The notes under the pieces are model-generated. The model ran no database searches, was not told where the DNA came from, and saw only the letters and a program-made list of their open reading frames with translations. A stretch of 64,000 nucleotides of DNA from contig JBKJIG010000104.1 of assembly GCA_046598415.1 (NCBI GenBank), forward strand, positions 1-64,000, read 5' to 3'. How positions within the stretch are numbered: position 1 is the first letter of the stretch; each line of letters opens with the position of its first letter. This document shows, in pieces, positions 8,674 to 16,904 of this stretch. The translations under genes and the position numbers were made by a program. The DNA comes from VFJZ01 sp046598415. Lineage in GTDB: Bacteria; Actinomycetota; Thermoleophilia; Gaiellales; F1-60-MAGs149.

Positions 8674-10162
8674 CGTACCCGTATGCGCCGTAGGGATCGT
8701 CGCTGACGGCGGTGACGACGAGCCCGAAAGGCGCGAGGCGGGCGTCACGGAGTCGTTGCAGGGAGCGCCGCGCGTCGTCGCGCGTCACCGAGCCGAGCTT
8801 CGCCACCATCAGCAGCACGTCGGCCTGGCGGCCGAGAGCGATCGTCTCGCTGGCAACGAGCACCGGCGGCGAGTCGAGCAGGACGATGTCGTAGTGCTTG
8901 CGCGCTTCGTCGATCAGCCGACCGAGACTCGGCGACTCGAACAGCACTGCCGGATCTGGAAAGAGCTGGTCGTTGGCGAGGATCGCGAGGCTGCCGGCCG
9001 CGTCGGTCATGCCGCCGTTCAGGGGGATGACCTGCGCCGCCTGATCGAGCGTGGCGCCGGAGGCGAGCACGGTCAGGAGGCCGTACGCCGATGCATCGTT
9101 GAAGTACTGATGCAGCGTCGGCGCACGGAGATCACAGGAGATCGCGAGCACTCGCCGCCCCGAGGAGGCAAACGCCACGCCGAGGTTGGCGCAGACGCCG
9201 CTCTTCCCCTCTGCTGCGACGGCGGAGGTGACCGCGATGACGCGACCCTCGCTGCTGTCGGGGTTGTCGGCGAGCAGCGAGAGGTAGGTGCGCATCGTCC
9301 GGAACGCGTTGACGAGCGGCGACGTTCCGGAGAAGTCCCCGAGCGCCTCGTGGCGCTTTCCGCGGACTGCGGCCTGCACGGCTGGGACGACACCGATCGT
9401 CGGCAGGCCGTACGCCTCCTCGATCTGCTCGACCGTCCGCAGCCGCCGGTTCAGCCGATCGCGCACCGTTGCGGCGACGATCCCGAGCAGCAGGCCGGCG
9501 AGGAGCGCGATGGCGGCGTTGCGGACTGGCTTGGGCGTGAACGCGGCCGCGGGCGGGGTCGCTCGCTCGACGACGGCGAGGTCGCCGTTGGCCGCCGCAA
9601 GATCCTGCTCGGCCGTCGCGAGGCGAGACCGGAGGTCGCCGAGGACGGCCAGGTCGGACGCGCCGTTCGATCCCTTGAGGTCGTCGATCTGCTTCTGGAG
9701 CGAGGCGATCCGCGTCGTGATGCCGGCGCGCTGGTCGGCGACCCGGCGCTTGACGAAGGCGCCGACCAGTGCGTTCGACCACGCGGCGGCATCCTTGGCG
9801 CTCCCGGCCGTAGCGGTGACGTCGATGAGGCTCGTGTCGAGCTGGCCCCGGACGGAGATGCCGGCCTTCAGGTCGGGCGGATCGGCGCGTGCGGCCTTCG
9901 CGGCGGCCGTGATCGTGGCGTCCGTCGTCGCGAGGTGGACGAGGGTGTTGATCTGGGTCGCCGTGCTGAAGTCCTGGTTCGACTGCTGCGTCGACCCGGA
10001 CGGCGCGTACAGGAGCACCGAGGTCGCGCGGTAGCGCGGCGACTGGACGAGGGACAGCGCGACCGCTCCGACGACCACGACGATCGTCGTGGCGAGAATC
10101 AGAAGGCGGTCGGCGCGAAGGACCCTGAGGTAACGGTGGAGGTCGGGTTCGTCGGTGCGCAT
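8663..10162 (-). CDS. Wzz/Wzc-type chain-length regulator with tyrosine kinase domain
   Basis: A 499-residue protein with an N-terminal Wzz domain flanked by two membrane helices (about 19-38 and 216-233), a periplasmic coiled-coil part (about 140-195), and a cytoplasmic BY-kinase domain. The Walker A is AAEGKSG (316-322), the A' motif is SCDLRAP (342-348), and Walker B is IVLLDSPP. The C-terminus DDPYGAYGYGGN carries a short tyrosine cluster for autophosphorylation. It should control polymer length and export through phosphorylation cycles. The kinase and Wzz parts are fused, as in proteobacterial Wzc, although high-GC Gram-positives often also fuse them. It is the first gene of the reverse operon with the Wzy-like gene. 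Confidence 0.9.
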   Translation of the reverse strand: MRTDEPDLHRYLRVLRADRLLILATTIVVVVGAVALSLVQSPRYRATSVLLYAPSGSTQQSNQDFSTATQINTLVHLATTDATITAAAKAARADPPDLKAGISVRGQLDTSLIDVTATAGSAKDAAAWSNALVGAFVKRRVADQRAGITTRIASLQKQIDDLKGSNGASDLAVLGDLRSRLATAEQDLAAANGDLAVVERATPPAAAFTPKPVRNAAIALLAGLLLGIVAATVRDRLNRRLRTVEQIEEAYGLPTIGVVPAVQAAVRGKRHEALGDFSGTSPLVNAFRTMRTYLSLLADNPDSSEGRVIAVTSAVAAEGKSGVCANLGVAFASSGRRVLAISCDLRAPTLHQYFNDASAYGLLTVLASGATLDQAAQVIPLNGGMTDAAGSLAILANDQLFPDPAVLFESPSLGRLIDEARKHYDIVLLDSPPVLVASETIALGRQADVLLMVAKLGSVTRDDARRSLQRLRDARLAPFGLVVTAVSDDPYGAYGYGGN

Positions 10163-10379
10163 CCAGAAGCCGGGGGGAGCATATCCCCCAGGTCTCGGAT
10201 TCTAGGTGACGCCCCCCGGTTTCACCCGGTTACCCCTCCCGGTCGGGTTCGTGCCCCTGATGGGTTAGGGCGCGGATCGCCCGTCCGGGGGACGGGCCGG
10301 GGACGTTCACCCGTCCGGGGGAACCCCCGTCCCCAGGTCGGGGGACGAGGGCGCGAGGCCCGATCCCGACGGGTCATGT
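10163..10379. other. G/C-tract intergenic region with 30-bp-spaced direct repeats
   Basis: This 217-bp divergent gap separates the kinase operon from the first beta-helix gene. It is packed with C and G runs. The 12-mer CCCGTCCGGGGG occurs at 10280-10291 and again at 10310-10321, exactly 30 bp apart, and related CGGGGGAC/CCCCCGTCCCC inverted pieces surround it. No ORF or RNA gene is visible. It may be an operator region controlling the polysaccharide and beta-helix genes, or simply a strongly structured leader. Confidence 0.45.
10199..10204 (-). promoter_or_regulatory. Minus-10 TAGAAT for Wzz/kinase operon
   Basis: Reading leftwards, TAGAAT lies 36 nt before the ATG at 10162, giving a short leader. 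That leader holds the hairpin GGGGGA-TATGC-TCCCCC (about 10174-10189) and no Shine-Dalgarno sequence, so the hairpin could affect translation initiation. Confidence 0.45.
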
Positions 10380-12266
10380 ATGCGTCCGGTACATGCCTCC
10401 CGAACTGTCGTCCTGCTGATTGTCCTGGCTGCGTGTCTGGCCTTCGGTCCGGCCGCCTCCGCGGCCTCGAAGCTTCGCCTGACCTACCGCGGCGGCGTGC
10501 TCTCCGGGACGCTGGCGTCGCCGCCGAAGGCCGGATACCGGCTGGTGCTGAACGGCCGGGTCATCAAGCGGAGCCACGGCCGGAAGTTCAAGTTCCGGCT
10601 GCGCACGAAGCCCGGCAGCCACGTGATCGTCGCCCGCAGCGCGCGCACCGGCAAGCACCTCGCCCGCGCCACGTTCCGCGTTGCGAAGGCTTCGGCCGGG
10701 ACGACCGTCCCGGCCGGTGACGGCGCTCCGACGCACGCCGATCCGCCGTTCGGCGGATCGGCGTCGGTGGCGGTGCCGGTGGTTGCGGTCACCGGTTCGA
10801 GTCCGGCGGCGGGCGGGCTGGTGCGGTTCGAGGCCGCGGCTTCGGTGGCGGGGGCGCGGGTCAGCGTCGTGGACTTCCTGGTGGATGGCGTGGTTGTCGG
10901 ATCCGACTCGGCGGCGCCCTTCTCGTTCGACTGGAATCCCGGCGGACTGGCCGCAGGCAGCCACGTGCTGACGGCGGCAGCCTCCTCGCCGGAGGGCGGC
11001 TACGCCGTGTCGGCGCCCGCGTCGGTGTCGACGTCCGGGCAGCTGGTGGCGACGCGCGAGGTGTCGCCGTCGCAGTCGCTGGCCGCTGCGGTCGACGCGC
11101 TGCCAGCGGCTGGCGGCACGGTGCACCTGGCCGCCGGCGTGTACACGGTGAAGGACCTGTGGCTCGGGAACGGCGTCCAGCTGATCGGGTCGGGCCCGTC
11201 CACGGTGCTGAAGCCGGCTGCCGGCTCCAGCTACGACTCGGTGCTGAACATCCGCGGTGCCGGCGCGTCGGTGCGGAGCCTGACGGTCGATGGCAACGCC
11301 GCTGCGCAGACCGGTGGCGCCGGGTGGGCGATCCAGGTCGGGCCGGGCTCCCGCGACGTCGTCATCAGCGATGTCCGGATCGCCGACGCCCGCAGGGAGG
11401 GTGTGCATCTCTGGGGCGACCATCAGCGCGTCTCGATCCAGGACTCCGTGATCGACGGCGGCGGGAACGCGTCGGCCGGCGTGATGGATCGAATCGCCGA
11501 CGCCACCTCGGGCGACACCAGCGTGCTGCGCACCGCGGTTCGCAACGTCCGCGACTACGGCATCAACTTCTTCCCCTGGACGCCGGCCAAGGTGTACCCC
11601 GGCGCGCGAGCGCTGGCGGTCGGCAACGTGATCGAGCATGTCCAGAACGTGGCGACCGACAACGGCACCAACGAGGGCGGCATCTGGACCGGCGGGGTGG
11701 ACGCCGTCATCCGCGACAACGTCGTGACCGATACCGGCTGGGACGGCATCCAGACGATCGGCATGACCAGCCGCTCGGTGATCGCCGGCAACCGCATCTC
11801 ACGCACCGGCGTCGGCATCTACGCCGAGCACCAGACGTGGGACACGCTGATCGAGGGCAACACGATGACCGAGATCACCGGCAACGGCATCAACGTCGAA
11901 TGGCGCTACAGCGGCCAGGGCTCCGGCCGGCTCACGATCCGCCGCAACACGCTCACCGCGGTCGGCGGCTATGGCGTCTTCGTCGATGTCGGCGCCAACG
12001 ACAACGTGCTCGCCGACAACGTCGTCGCCGACGCCCGCCTGGGCGCGGTCCGGCTGCAGGGCACCACCGGCAACCTGGTCACCGGCAACGACTTCCGCGG
12101 CACGCGCCAGGCGTGGTGCGCCGTCGAGACGACGGGCCTGTTCGATACGGGGGCGCTGGCGCGCTCCGACAGCAACCAGTTCCGCGGCAACGACTGCCGC
12201 GGCGCCCGCACCGGCGCCGTCGCGCTCGAGGGCGCCGCGTCGGTCGCCTCCGCCAACCTCACGTAG
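10380..12266 (+). CDS. Secreted right-handed beta-helix protein A with Ig-like domain
   Basis: This 628-residue protein has a signal peptide (hydrophobic core VVLLIVLAACLAF, cleavage near ASA about residue 29). A basic 85-residue N-terminal module (about 31-115) follows, then an Ig-like module (about 125-215) with VSVVDFLVDGVVVGSDSAAPFSFDW. The rest is a parallel beta-helix (about 230-600) with repeated G-N-x-I/V and S-x-x-I turns typical of PbH1 repeats. Such helices belong to pectate lyases, alginate epimerases and surface adhesins. Catalytic residues cannot be assigned. It lies beside a polysaccharide locus, so glycan binding, lysis or epimerisation is likely. The downstream gene is a close paralogue lacking only the basic module. 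The ATG at 10380 was chosen because the signal peptide follows directly. Confidence 0.85.
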   Translation: MRPVHASRTVVLLIVLAACLAFGPAASAASKLRLTYRGGVLSGTLASPPKAGYRLVLNGRVIKRSHGRKFKFRLRTKPGSHVIVARSARTGKHLARATFRVAKASAGTTVPAGDGAPTHADPPFGGSASVAVPVVAVTGSSPAAGGLVRFEAAASVAGARVSVVDFLVDGVVVGSDSAAPFSFDWNPGGLAAGSHVLTAAASSPEGGYAVSAPASVSTSGQLVATREVSPSQSLAAAVDALPAAGGTVHLAAGVYTVKDLWLGNGVQLIGSGPSTVLKPAAGSSYDSVLNIRGAGASVRSLTVDGNAAAQTGGAGWAIQVGPGSRDVVISDVRIADARREGVHLWGDHQRVSIQDSVIDGGGNASAGVMDRIADATSGDTSVLRTAVRNVRDYGINFFPWTPAKVYPGARALAVGNVIEHVQNVATDNGTNEGGIWTGGVDAVIRDNVVTDTGWDGIQTIGMTSRSVIAGNRISRTGVGIYAEHQTWDTLIEGNTMTEITGNGINVEWRYSGQGSGRLTIRRNTLTAVGGYGVFVDVGANDNVLADNVVADARLGAVRLQGTTGNLVTGNDFRGTRQAWCAVETTGLFDTGALARSDSNQFRGNDCRGARTGAVALEGAASVASANLT

Positions 12267-12315
12267 GGAGTCGTGCGCGCCCGGCGCAGCTGTCGGGAAA
12301 CCCGGCGTCTGCGGC

Positions 12316-12321
12316 TACCCT
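12316..12321 (+). promoter_or_regulatory. Minus-10 TACCCT for beta-helix gene B
   Basis: TACCCT ends 6 nt before GTG 12328. It gives the second paralogue its own probable leaderless promoter despite its lying only 61 bp behind gene A. Confidence 0.45.
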
Positions 12322-12327
12322 CCGGGC

Positions 12328-13893
12328 GTGATGATCAGGTCGCGGATCGGGATTGCGATGGTGGCGATCGCCGTGTCGGGATCTGCTCTCGCCACGTCCC
12401 TCTTCAGTCTCAACCGCGAAGCGGCGGCGGATCCGGGCGTCTCGGACGTTCACTCCAGCAGGGTCGCCGGCGGGCTGGTGCGCCTCCACGCCTCGGCCTC
12501 CACCCACGGCACGCCGGTGCGGCTGGTGACGTTCCTGGTGGACGGGCGAGCGGTCGGGTCGGATTCCGCGGCACCGTTCTCGTTCGACTGGAACCCGGCC
12601 GATCTGCGGGCGGGCCACCACGTGCTGCAAGCGACTGCGTCGACGGCGGACGGCGTGTTCGCCATCTCGGCGCGGGTCTCGATCTCGACCTCCGGCCGGC
12701 TGGTCGCGACGCGGGAACTGCGGCCGGGGCAGTCGCTGCGGCGGGCGGTGGCCGCGCTGCCGGCCGGCGGCGGGTCGGTGCATCTCGCGCCCGGCGTCTA
12801 CCGCGTGCACGACCTGACGCTCCGAAGCGGTGTGCAGTTGATCGGCTCGGGGCCGTCGACGGTGCTCAGGCCGGGGTCCCGCGCAAACTACGACTCGGTG
12901 CTGAACATCCGCGGCAAGGGCGTCTCGGTGCGTGGCCTGACGGTGGACGGCAACGCCGCCGCCCAGACACGCGGTGCTGGACGTGCCATCCAGGTCGGGC
13001 CGGGCTCGCGTGACGTCGTCGTGAGCCGCGTCCGGATCGTCCGTCCTCGTTCCCACGGCGTGTACCTGTGGGGCGACCATCGCCGCGTCTCGATCCAGGA
13101 CTCGGTGATCGATGGCGGTGGTCGTGCCTCGGCCGGCGTGATGGATCGGATCACCGACGCGGCGTCCGGCGACACGAGCGTGCTCCGGACGACGGTGCGC
13201 AACGTGCGCGACTACGGCATCAACTTCTTCCCGTGGACGCCGTCCCGGGTCTATCCGGGGGCGCGCGCGCTGGCGGTCGGCAACGTGATCCAGCACGTGC
13301 AGAACAACGCCACCGACAACGGCACCAACGAGGGCGGTATCTGGACTGGTGGGATCGATGCCGTGATCCGCGAAAACGTCATCACCGACACCGGCTGGGA
13401 CGGCATCCAGACCCTCGGCCTGAGCCGTCGTGCGGTGATCGCCGGCAACCGTATCTCGCGCACCGGCGTCGGGATTTACGTCGAGCACGAGACGTGGGAC
13501 ACGCTGATCGAGTCGAACACGATGAGCGGCATCACCGGCAATGGCATCAACGTCGAGTGGCGCTACGGGGGCAAGGGCTCCGGCCGCCTGACGATCCGCG
13601 GCAACCGCATTCTCGCTCCCGGTGGCTACGGCGTGTTCGTCGATGTCGGCGCGAACGACAACGTGATCGCTGCCAACGTGATCGCGAACGCCCGTCGGGG
13701 CGGCATCCGCCTGCAGGGCACGACCGGCAACCTCGTGACGGGCAACGACCTGCGCGCCACGAGCCAGGCCTGGTGCGTGATCGAGACGACGGGCCGCTTC
13801 GACGACGGTTCGCCCGCCCATACAGGAGGCAACGAGTTCAGCGCGAACGACTGCCGCAACACCCGCACCGGCACGATCAAACCGGCTAGCTAG
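12328..13893 (+). CDS. Secreted right-handed beta-helix protein B (paralogue of A)
   Basis: This 521-residue tandem paralogue of the preceding gene has a signal-anchor-like N-terminus (IGIAMVAIAVSGSALATSLF), an Ig-like module (about 35-125) and the same beta-helix. From the phrase QLIGSGPSTVL to the C-terminus, about four of five residues match paralogue A by eye, including long identical runs such as NVRDYGINFFPWTP and DNGTNEGGIWTGG. The basic N-terminal module of A is absent. A conserved Cys pair near the C-terminus (QAWC and NDC) occurs in both and could form a disulfide. GTG 12328 is favoured by the promoter spacing; ATG 12331 is the alternative. The stop overlaps the aminotransferase gene by 8 nt. 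Confidence 0.83.
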   Translation: MMIRSRIGIAMVAIAVSGSALATSLFSLNREAAADPGVSDVHSSRVAGGLVRLHASASTHGTPVRLVTFLVDGRAVGSDSAAPFSFDWNPADLRAGHHVLQATASTADGVFAISARVSISTSGRLVATRELRPGQSLRRAVAALPAGGGSVHLAPGVYRVHDLTLRSGVQLIGSGPSTVLRPGSRANYDSVLNIRGKGVSVRGLTVDGNAAAQTRGAGRAIQVGPGSRDVVVSRVRIVRPRSHGVYLWGDHRRVSIQDSVIDGGGRASAGVMDRITDAASGDTSVLRTTVRNVRDYGINFFPWTPSRVYPGARALAVGNVIQHVQNNATDNGTNEGGIWTGGIDAVIRENVITDTGWDGIQTLGLSRRAVIAGNRISRTGVGIYVEHETWDTLIESNTMSGITGNGINVEWRYGGKGSGRLTIRGNRILAPGGYGVFVDVGANDNVIAANVIANARRGGIRLQGTTGNLVTGNDLRATSQAWCVIETTGRFDDGSPAHTGGNEFSANDCRNTRTGTIKPAS

Positions 13894-14923
13894 CCGTCAG
13901 CGCCTCCGCCGCCCGGTCGACGTCCTCCTCGGTGTTGTAGAGCGCGAACGACAGCCGGGCCCGGCCCGCCCGCACCGCGGCCTTGATGCCGGCGGCGGCC
14001 AGCTTCTCGCTCGCGCCCTCGACCGCCACCGAGACGATCGGCGAGTCGGACGCGGGCAGCCCGAGGTGGCCGAGCAGCCGATTGGCGAGGCTGACGCCGT
14101 GGGCACCGATCCGGGGCACGCCGATCTGCTCCAGCAGCTCGAGCGCCGGTAGCGTGCCGACCCACATCAGCCAGGCGGGGGAGATATCGAAGCGCCGCGC
14201 GTCGTCGGCCAGCCGCAGGGGCGCGCCGTAGATCGAGTCCCACACCTCGGCCCCCGCGTACCAGCCGGCGGCATGGGGGATGAGCGTCTCGGCCGCCTCG
14301 GGGCTGACCGACATGAACGCCGTTCCGCGCGGCGAGAGGAGCCACTTGTAGGCGCTGCAGACCACGTAGTCGAGACCCGACGCGTCGATGTCGAGCCAGC
14401 CGGTCGCCTGCGTCGTGTCGGCCAGCACGCGGGCGTCGTTGTCGCGGGCGGCGGCGCGGATCTGCGCCAGGTCGGCGACGGCGCCGCTGTCGGAGCGCAC
14501 CGCCTCGACCGCAACCAGCGAGGTGCGCGCCGAGACCGCGTCGGCGACCCGGTCGAAGGGGACGCTGCGCACCTCGACCCCGCGGCGCTCCTGGGCGAGG
14601 AACGGGAACAGCGTCGACGTGAACTGGCCGTCGGCGACGACCACCTCCGCGCCGTCGGGCAGCGACGCCGCGATCAGCCCGATCATCGGCGAGGCCTGGT
14701 GGCCGATCGCCACCCACGACTCGGGCACGTGCAGCAGCCGCGCGAACACGCCCCGCGCATTGGTGATGGCGGCGTCGTAGTCCTGGGGCTGGGCGCGCCC
14801 TTCGCGCCAGTCGCCGGCTGCGGCCTGGAACGCCGTCCAGGCGGTGTCGGGCGGGAGCCCGAAGGAGGCGGTGTTGAGGTAGCCGCTCGCGTCCGCGAAG
14901 CGCCCGGAGGTGTCCAGGCTCAA
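13886..14923 (-). CDS. Class V aminotransferase (cysteine desulfurase/kynureninase fold)
   Basis: A 345-residue PLP enzyme of fold type I. NTASFGLPP is the N-terminal substrate loop of this family, DTTQATGWLDID contains the PLP-contacting Asp, and CSAYKWLLSPRGTAF holds the PLP Schiff-base Lys. It resembles the selenocysteine lyase/isopenicillin epimerase-like group, where substrates differ widely; no cysteine-desulfurase active-site Cys loop is evident. The only start that fits is TTG 14923, overlapping the stop of the upstream sugar dehydrogenase by 4 nt (TTGA), so the two form an operon. A related enzyme is encoded at 29724-30836. Confidence 0.82.
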   Translation of the reverse strand: MSLDTSGRFADASGYLNTASFGLPPDTAWTAFQAAAGDWREGRAQPQDYDAAITNARGVFARLLHVPESWVAIGHQASPMIGLIAASLPDGAEVVVADGQFTSTLFPFLAQERRGVEVRSVPFDRVADAVSARTSLVAVEAVRSDSGAVADLAQIRAAARDNDARVLADTTQATGWLDIDASGLDYVVCSAYKWLLSPRGTAFMSVSPEAAETLIPHAAGWYAGAEVWDSIYGAPLRLADDARRFDISPAWLMWVGTLPALELLEQIGVPRIGAHGVSLANRLLGHLGLPASDSPIVSVAVEGASEKLAAAGIKAAVRAGRARLSFALYNTEEDVDRAAEALTAS

Positions 14924-15993
14924 CGCACGATCCGGAAGATGTCGTCGTAGGTCACGACGTACACGTTGCCACGACCGTCCTCGCCGAAGCTGGTGACCCC
15001 GCCCGGCACGCCCGAGCGCTTCGTGAACTGCAGCGCCCGCTTGGTGTGGCGCAGCCGGATGCCGCGGATCCAGCCGCCCGCGTTGTCGGAGAACAGGTAG
15101 TACCCGCGCAGCGCCGGCACATCGGTGCCGCGGTACACGTAGCCGCCGACGATGGCGATGCTCTCCGGATGGGCGACGACCTTCAGCGGCATCACCAGCG
15201 TGCCGCCGGTGAGCGCGCGGCCGGCGTTGAACACCTGACGGCCCTCGTACCTGCTCCAGCCGAAGTTCCGCAGCGTCCGGGTGGCGGGCTTCGACACGCG
15301 GTCGATCTCCTCCCACTGGCCCTGGCCGACGTCGCCGATCCAGATGGTGCCGCTCCTGCGGTCGAACGAGAAGCGCCACGGGTTGCGCAGGCCGGTGCCC
15401 CAGATGCGCGGCTTCGTGCCGGCGTGGCCGACGTCGAGGCGCAGCATCTTGCCGAGCAGCGAGCGGCGGTCCTGGGCGTGGCCGAACTGGTCGTTGCCGC
15501 CGCCGCCGTCGCCGGTGCCGAACCACAGTCGGCCGTCGGGTCCGAACTGCAGCTGGCCGCCGTTGTGGTTGGCCGCGTCGCGGTGCCGGATCGTCACGAG
15601 CGTGCGCCGGTACGTGCCACGATCGCCGCTGGCGCGTCCCTCGGCGATCGTGATGTCACCGGTGCCGGCGGCCGTGTAGTACAGGAAGAAGCGGTGGTTG
15701 GTCGCGAACTTCGGGTGGAAGGCGATCGACAGCAGGCCGCGCTCGCCACCCGCCTCGACGCGCGAGCGCACGTCGATGAACGTCGTCAGTCGGCCGTTCT
15801 TCAGCACCCGCACCATGCCGCGCTGGTCGACCACGAACACGCGGCTGTCGCCCTTGGGTGCGGCGAGGAACACCGCCTGTCCGGCGCCGTTGAGCGCGGC
15901 GACGCGGCGGAGCTTGAAGGTGGGAGCGGCCGAGGCGGCTCCGGGCAGGGCCAGGAGCAGCGTGATGGCCCCGATCACGAACCTCATCCTCAT
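14920..15993 (-). CDS. Secreted PQQ-dependent sugar dehydrogenase-like beta-propeller
   Basis: A 357-residue protein with a signal peptide (FVIGAITLLLALPGAASA) and a six-bladed propeller of the glucose/sorbosone dehydrogenase family. Family hallmarks visible are GGERGLLSIAFHPKF, NHNGGQLQFGPDG, LWFGTGDGG and WGTGLRNPWRFSFD. HNGGQ contains the His and neighbouring residues used for PQQ and calcium in soluble glucose dehydrogenase. It would oxidise an aldose or glycan sugar outside the cytoplasm if PQQ is available; no PQQ biosynthesis genes are in the window. ATG 15993 follows a TACCCT box by 6 nt. It diverges from glyQ. Confidence 0.87.
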   Translation of the reverse strand: MRMRFVIGAITLLLALPGAASAAPTFKLRRVAALNGAGQAVFLAAPKGDSRVFVVDQRGMVRVLKNGRLTTFIDVRSRVEAGGERGLLSIAFHPKFATNHRFFLYYTAAGTGDITIAEGRASGDRGTYRRTLVTIRHRDAANHNGGQLQFGPDGRLWFGTGDGGGGNDQFGHAQDRRSLLGKMLRLDVGHAGTKPRIWGTGLRNPWRFSFDRRSGTIWIGDVGQGQWEEIDRVSKPATRTLRNFGWSRYEGRQVFNAGRALTGGTLVMPLKVVAHPESIAIVGGYVYRGTDVPALRGYYLFSDNAGGWIRGIRLRHTKRALQFTKRSGVPGGVTSFGEDGRGNVYVVTYDDIFRIVR

Positions 15994-15999
15994 CGCCGA

Positions 16000-16005
16000 A
16001 GGGTA
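16000..16005 (-). promoter_or_regulatory. Minus-10 TACCCT for sugar dehydrogenase operon
   Basis: On the reverse strand TACCCT ends 6 nt before ATG 15993. Together with the forward box at 16032 it makes a compact divergent promoter in a 50-bp gap. Confidence 0.45.
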
Positions 16006-16031
16006 GCGGGGCGCGGACGATCGGCCCGGTC

Positions 16032-16037
16032 TACGCT
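16032..16037 (+). promoter_or_regulatory. Minus-10 TACGCT for glyQS
   Basis: TACGCT ends 6 nt before GTG 16044. Only 50 bp separate the two divergent genes, leaving no space for a T-box or other long leader ahead of glyQS. Confidence 0.5.
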
Positions 16038-16043
16038 TCGGAG

Positions 16044-16904
16044 GTGGCCGCCGCCGGGACGTTCCAGGACGTGATTCTCCGCCTGCAGGAGTTCTGGGCG
16101 GCGCGTGGCTGCGTGCTGGCCCAGCCGTACCACACCGAGGTCGGCGCGGGCACCATGAACCCGGCCACCTTCCTGCGCTCGCTCGGTCCGCAGCCGTGGA
16201 ACGTCGCGTACGTGGAGCCATCCATCCGCCCGAAGGACGGCCGCTACGCCGAGAACCCCTACCGGCTGCAGCACTACTACCAGTTCCAGGTGCTGCTCAA
16301 GCCCTCGCCGTCCGACGTGCAGGAGGTCTACCTCTCCTCGCTGCGCGCGATCGGCATCGACCCCGCCGCGCACGACACGCGGTTCGTGGAGGACAACTGG
16401 GAGGCGCCGACGCTCGGCGCGTGGGGCACCGGCTGGGAGGTGTGGCTGGACGGCATGGAGATCACGCAGTTCACCTACTTCCAGCAGGCCGGCGGCCTCG
16501 ACTGCAACCCGGTGTCGGTCGAGATCACGTACGGCCTCGAGCGCCTCGCGATGTACCTGTTCGGCATCGACGACGTCTACGCCCTCCAGTGGGCGCCCGG
16601 CGTCACCTACGGCGACGTGCACACCGCGAGCGAGCGGCAGTTCTCGGCCTACAACTTCGAGGCCGCCGACGTCGACATGCTTCTGCGTCACTTCGACGAC
16701 CACGAGCGCGAGGCCGCCGCCCTGATCGAGCGCGGCCTGCCGCTGCCGGCCTACGACCAGGTCCTGAAGTGCTCGCACGCCTTCAACCTGCTGGATGCGC
16801 GCGGCGCGATCTCGGTCACCCAGCGCGTCGGCTACATCGCCCGCGTCCGCAACCTGGCGCGCGCCGTGGCCGCTGCCCACGTCGCGTCGCTGGAGCCGGC
16901 ATGA
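16044..16904 (+). CDS. glyQ: Glycyl-tRNA synthetase alpha subunit
   Basis: At 286 residues it has the usual alpha-subunit length. It is the class II catalytic subunit of the bacterial (alpha beta)2 GlyRS. TFQDVILRLQEFWAARGC is the conserved N-terminus, VAYVEPSIRPKDGRYAENPYR carries motif 2-type residues, and GLERLAMYLFG is the motif 3 Arg helix. It charges tRNA-Gly with glycine using ATP. The start at GTG follows from the promoter box and the conserved start of the protein. It overlaps glyS by 4 nt (ATGA). Having glyQS instead of the single-chain GlyRS of most Actinobacteria is a useful lineage clue. Confidence 0.97.
   Translation: MAAAGTFQDVILRLQEFWAARGCVLAQPYHTEVGAGTMNPATFLRSLGPQPWNVAYVEPSIRPKDGRYAENPYRLQHYYQFQVLLKPSPSDVQEVYLSSLRAIGIDPAAHDTRFVEDNWEAPTLGAWGTGWEVWLDGMEITQFTYFQQAGGLDCNPVSVEITYGLERLAMYLFGIDDVYALQWAPGVTYGDVHTASERQFSAYNFEAADVDMLLRHFDDHEREAAALIERGLPLPAYDQVLKCSHAFNLLDARGAISVTQRVGYIARVRNLARAVAAAHVASLEPA

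Noticed and set aside
10380..13893. Beta-helix proteins as phage tailspikes
   Set aside because: Both have N-terminal export signals and Ig-like domains, and no phage structural or lysis gene is nearby.
13886..14923. Class V aminotransferase as a sulfur-mobilising SufS/IscS
   Set aside because: No active-site Cys loop is evident and there are no suf or isc neighbours, so only family level is assigned.
16000..16044. T-box riboswitch ahead of glyQS
   Set aside because: Only 50 bp separate the divergent start codons and a minus-10 box stands 6 nt before the GTG, leaving no leader.
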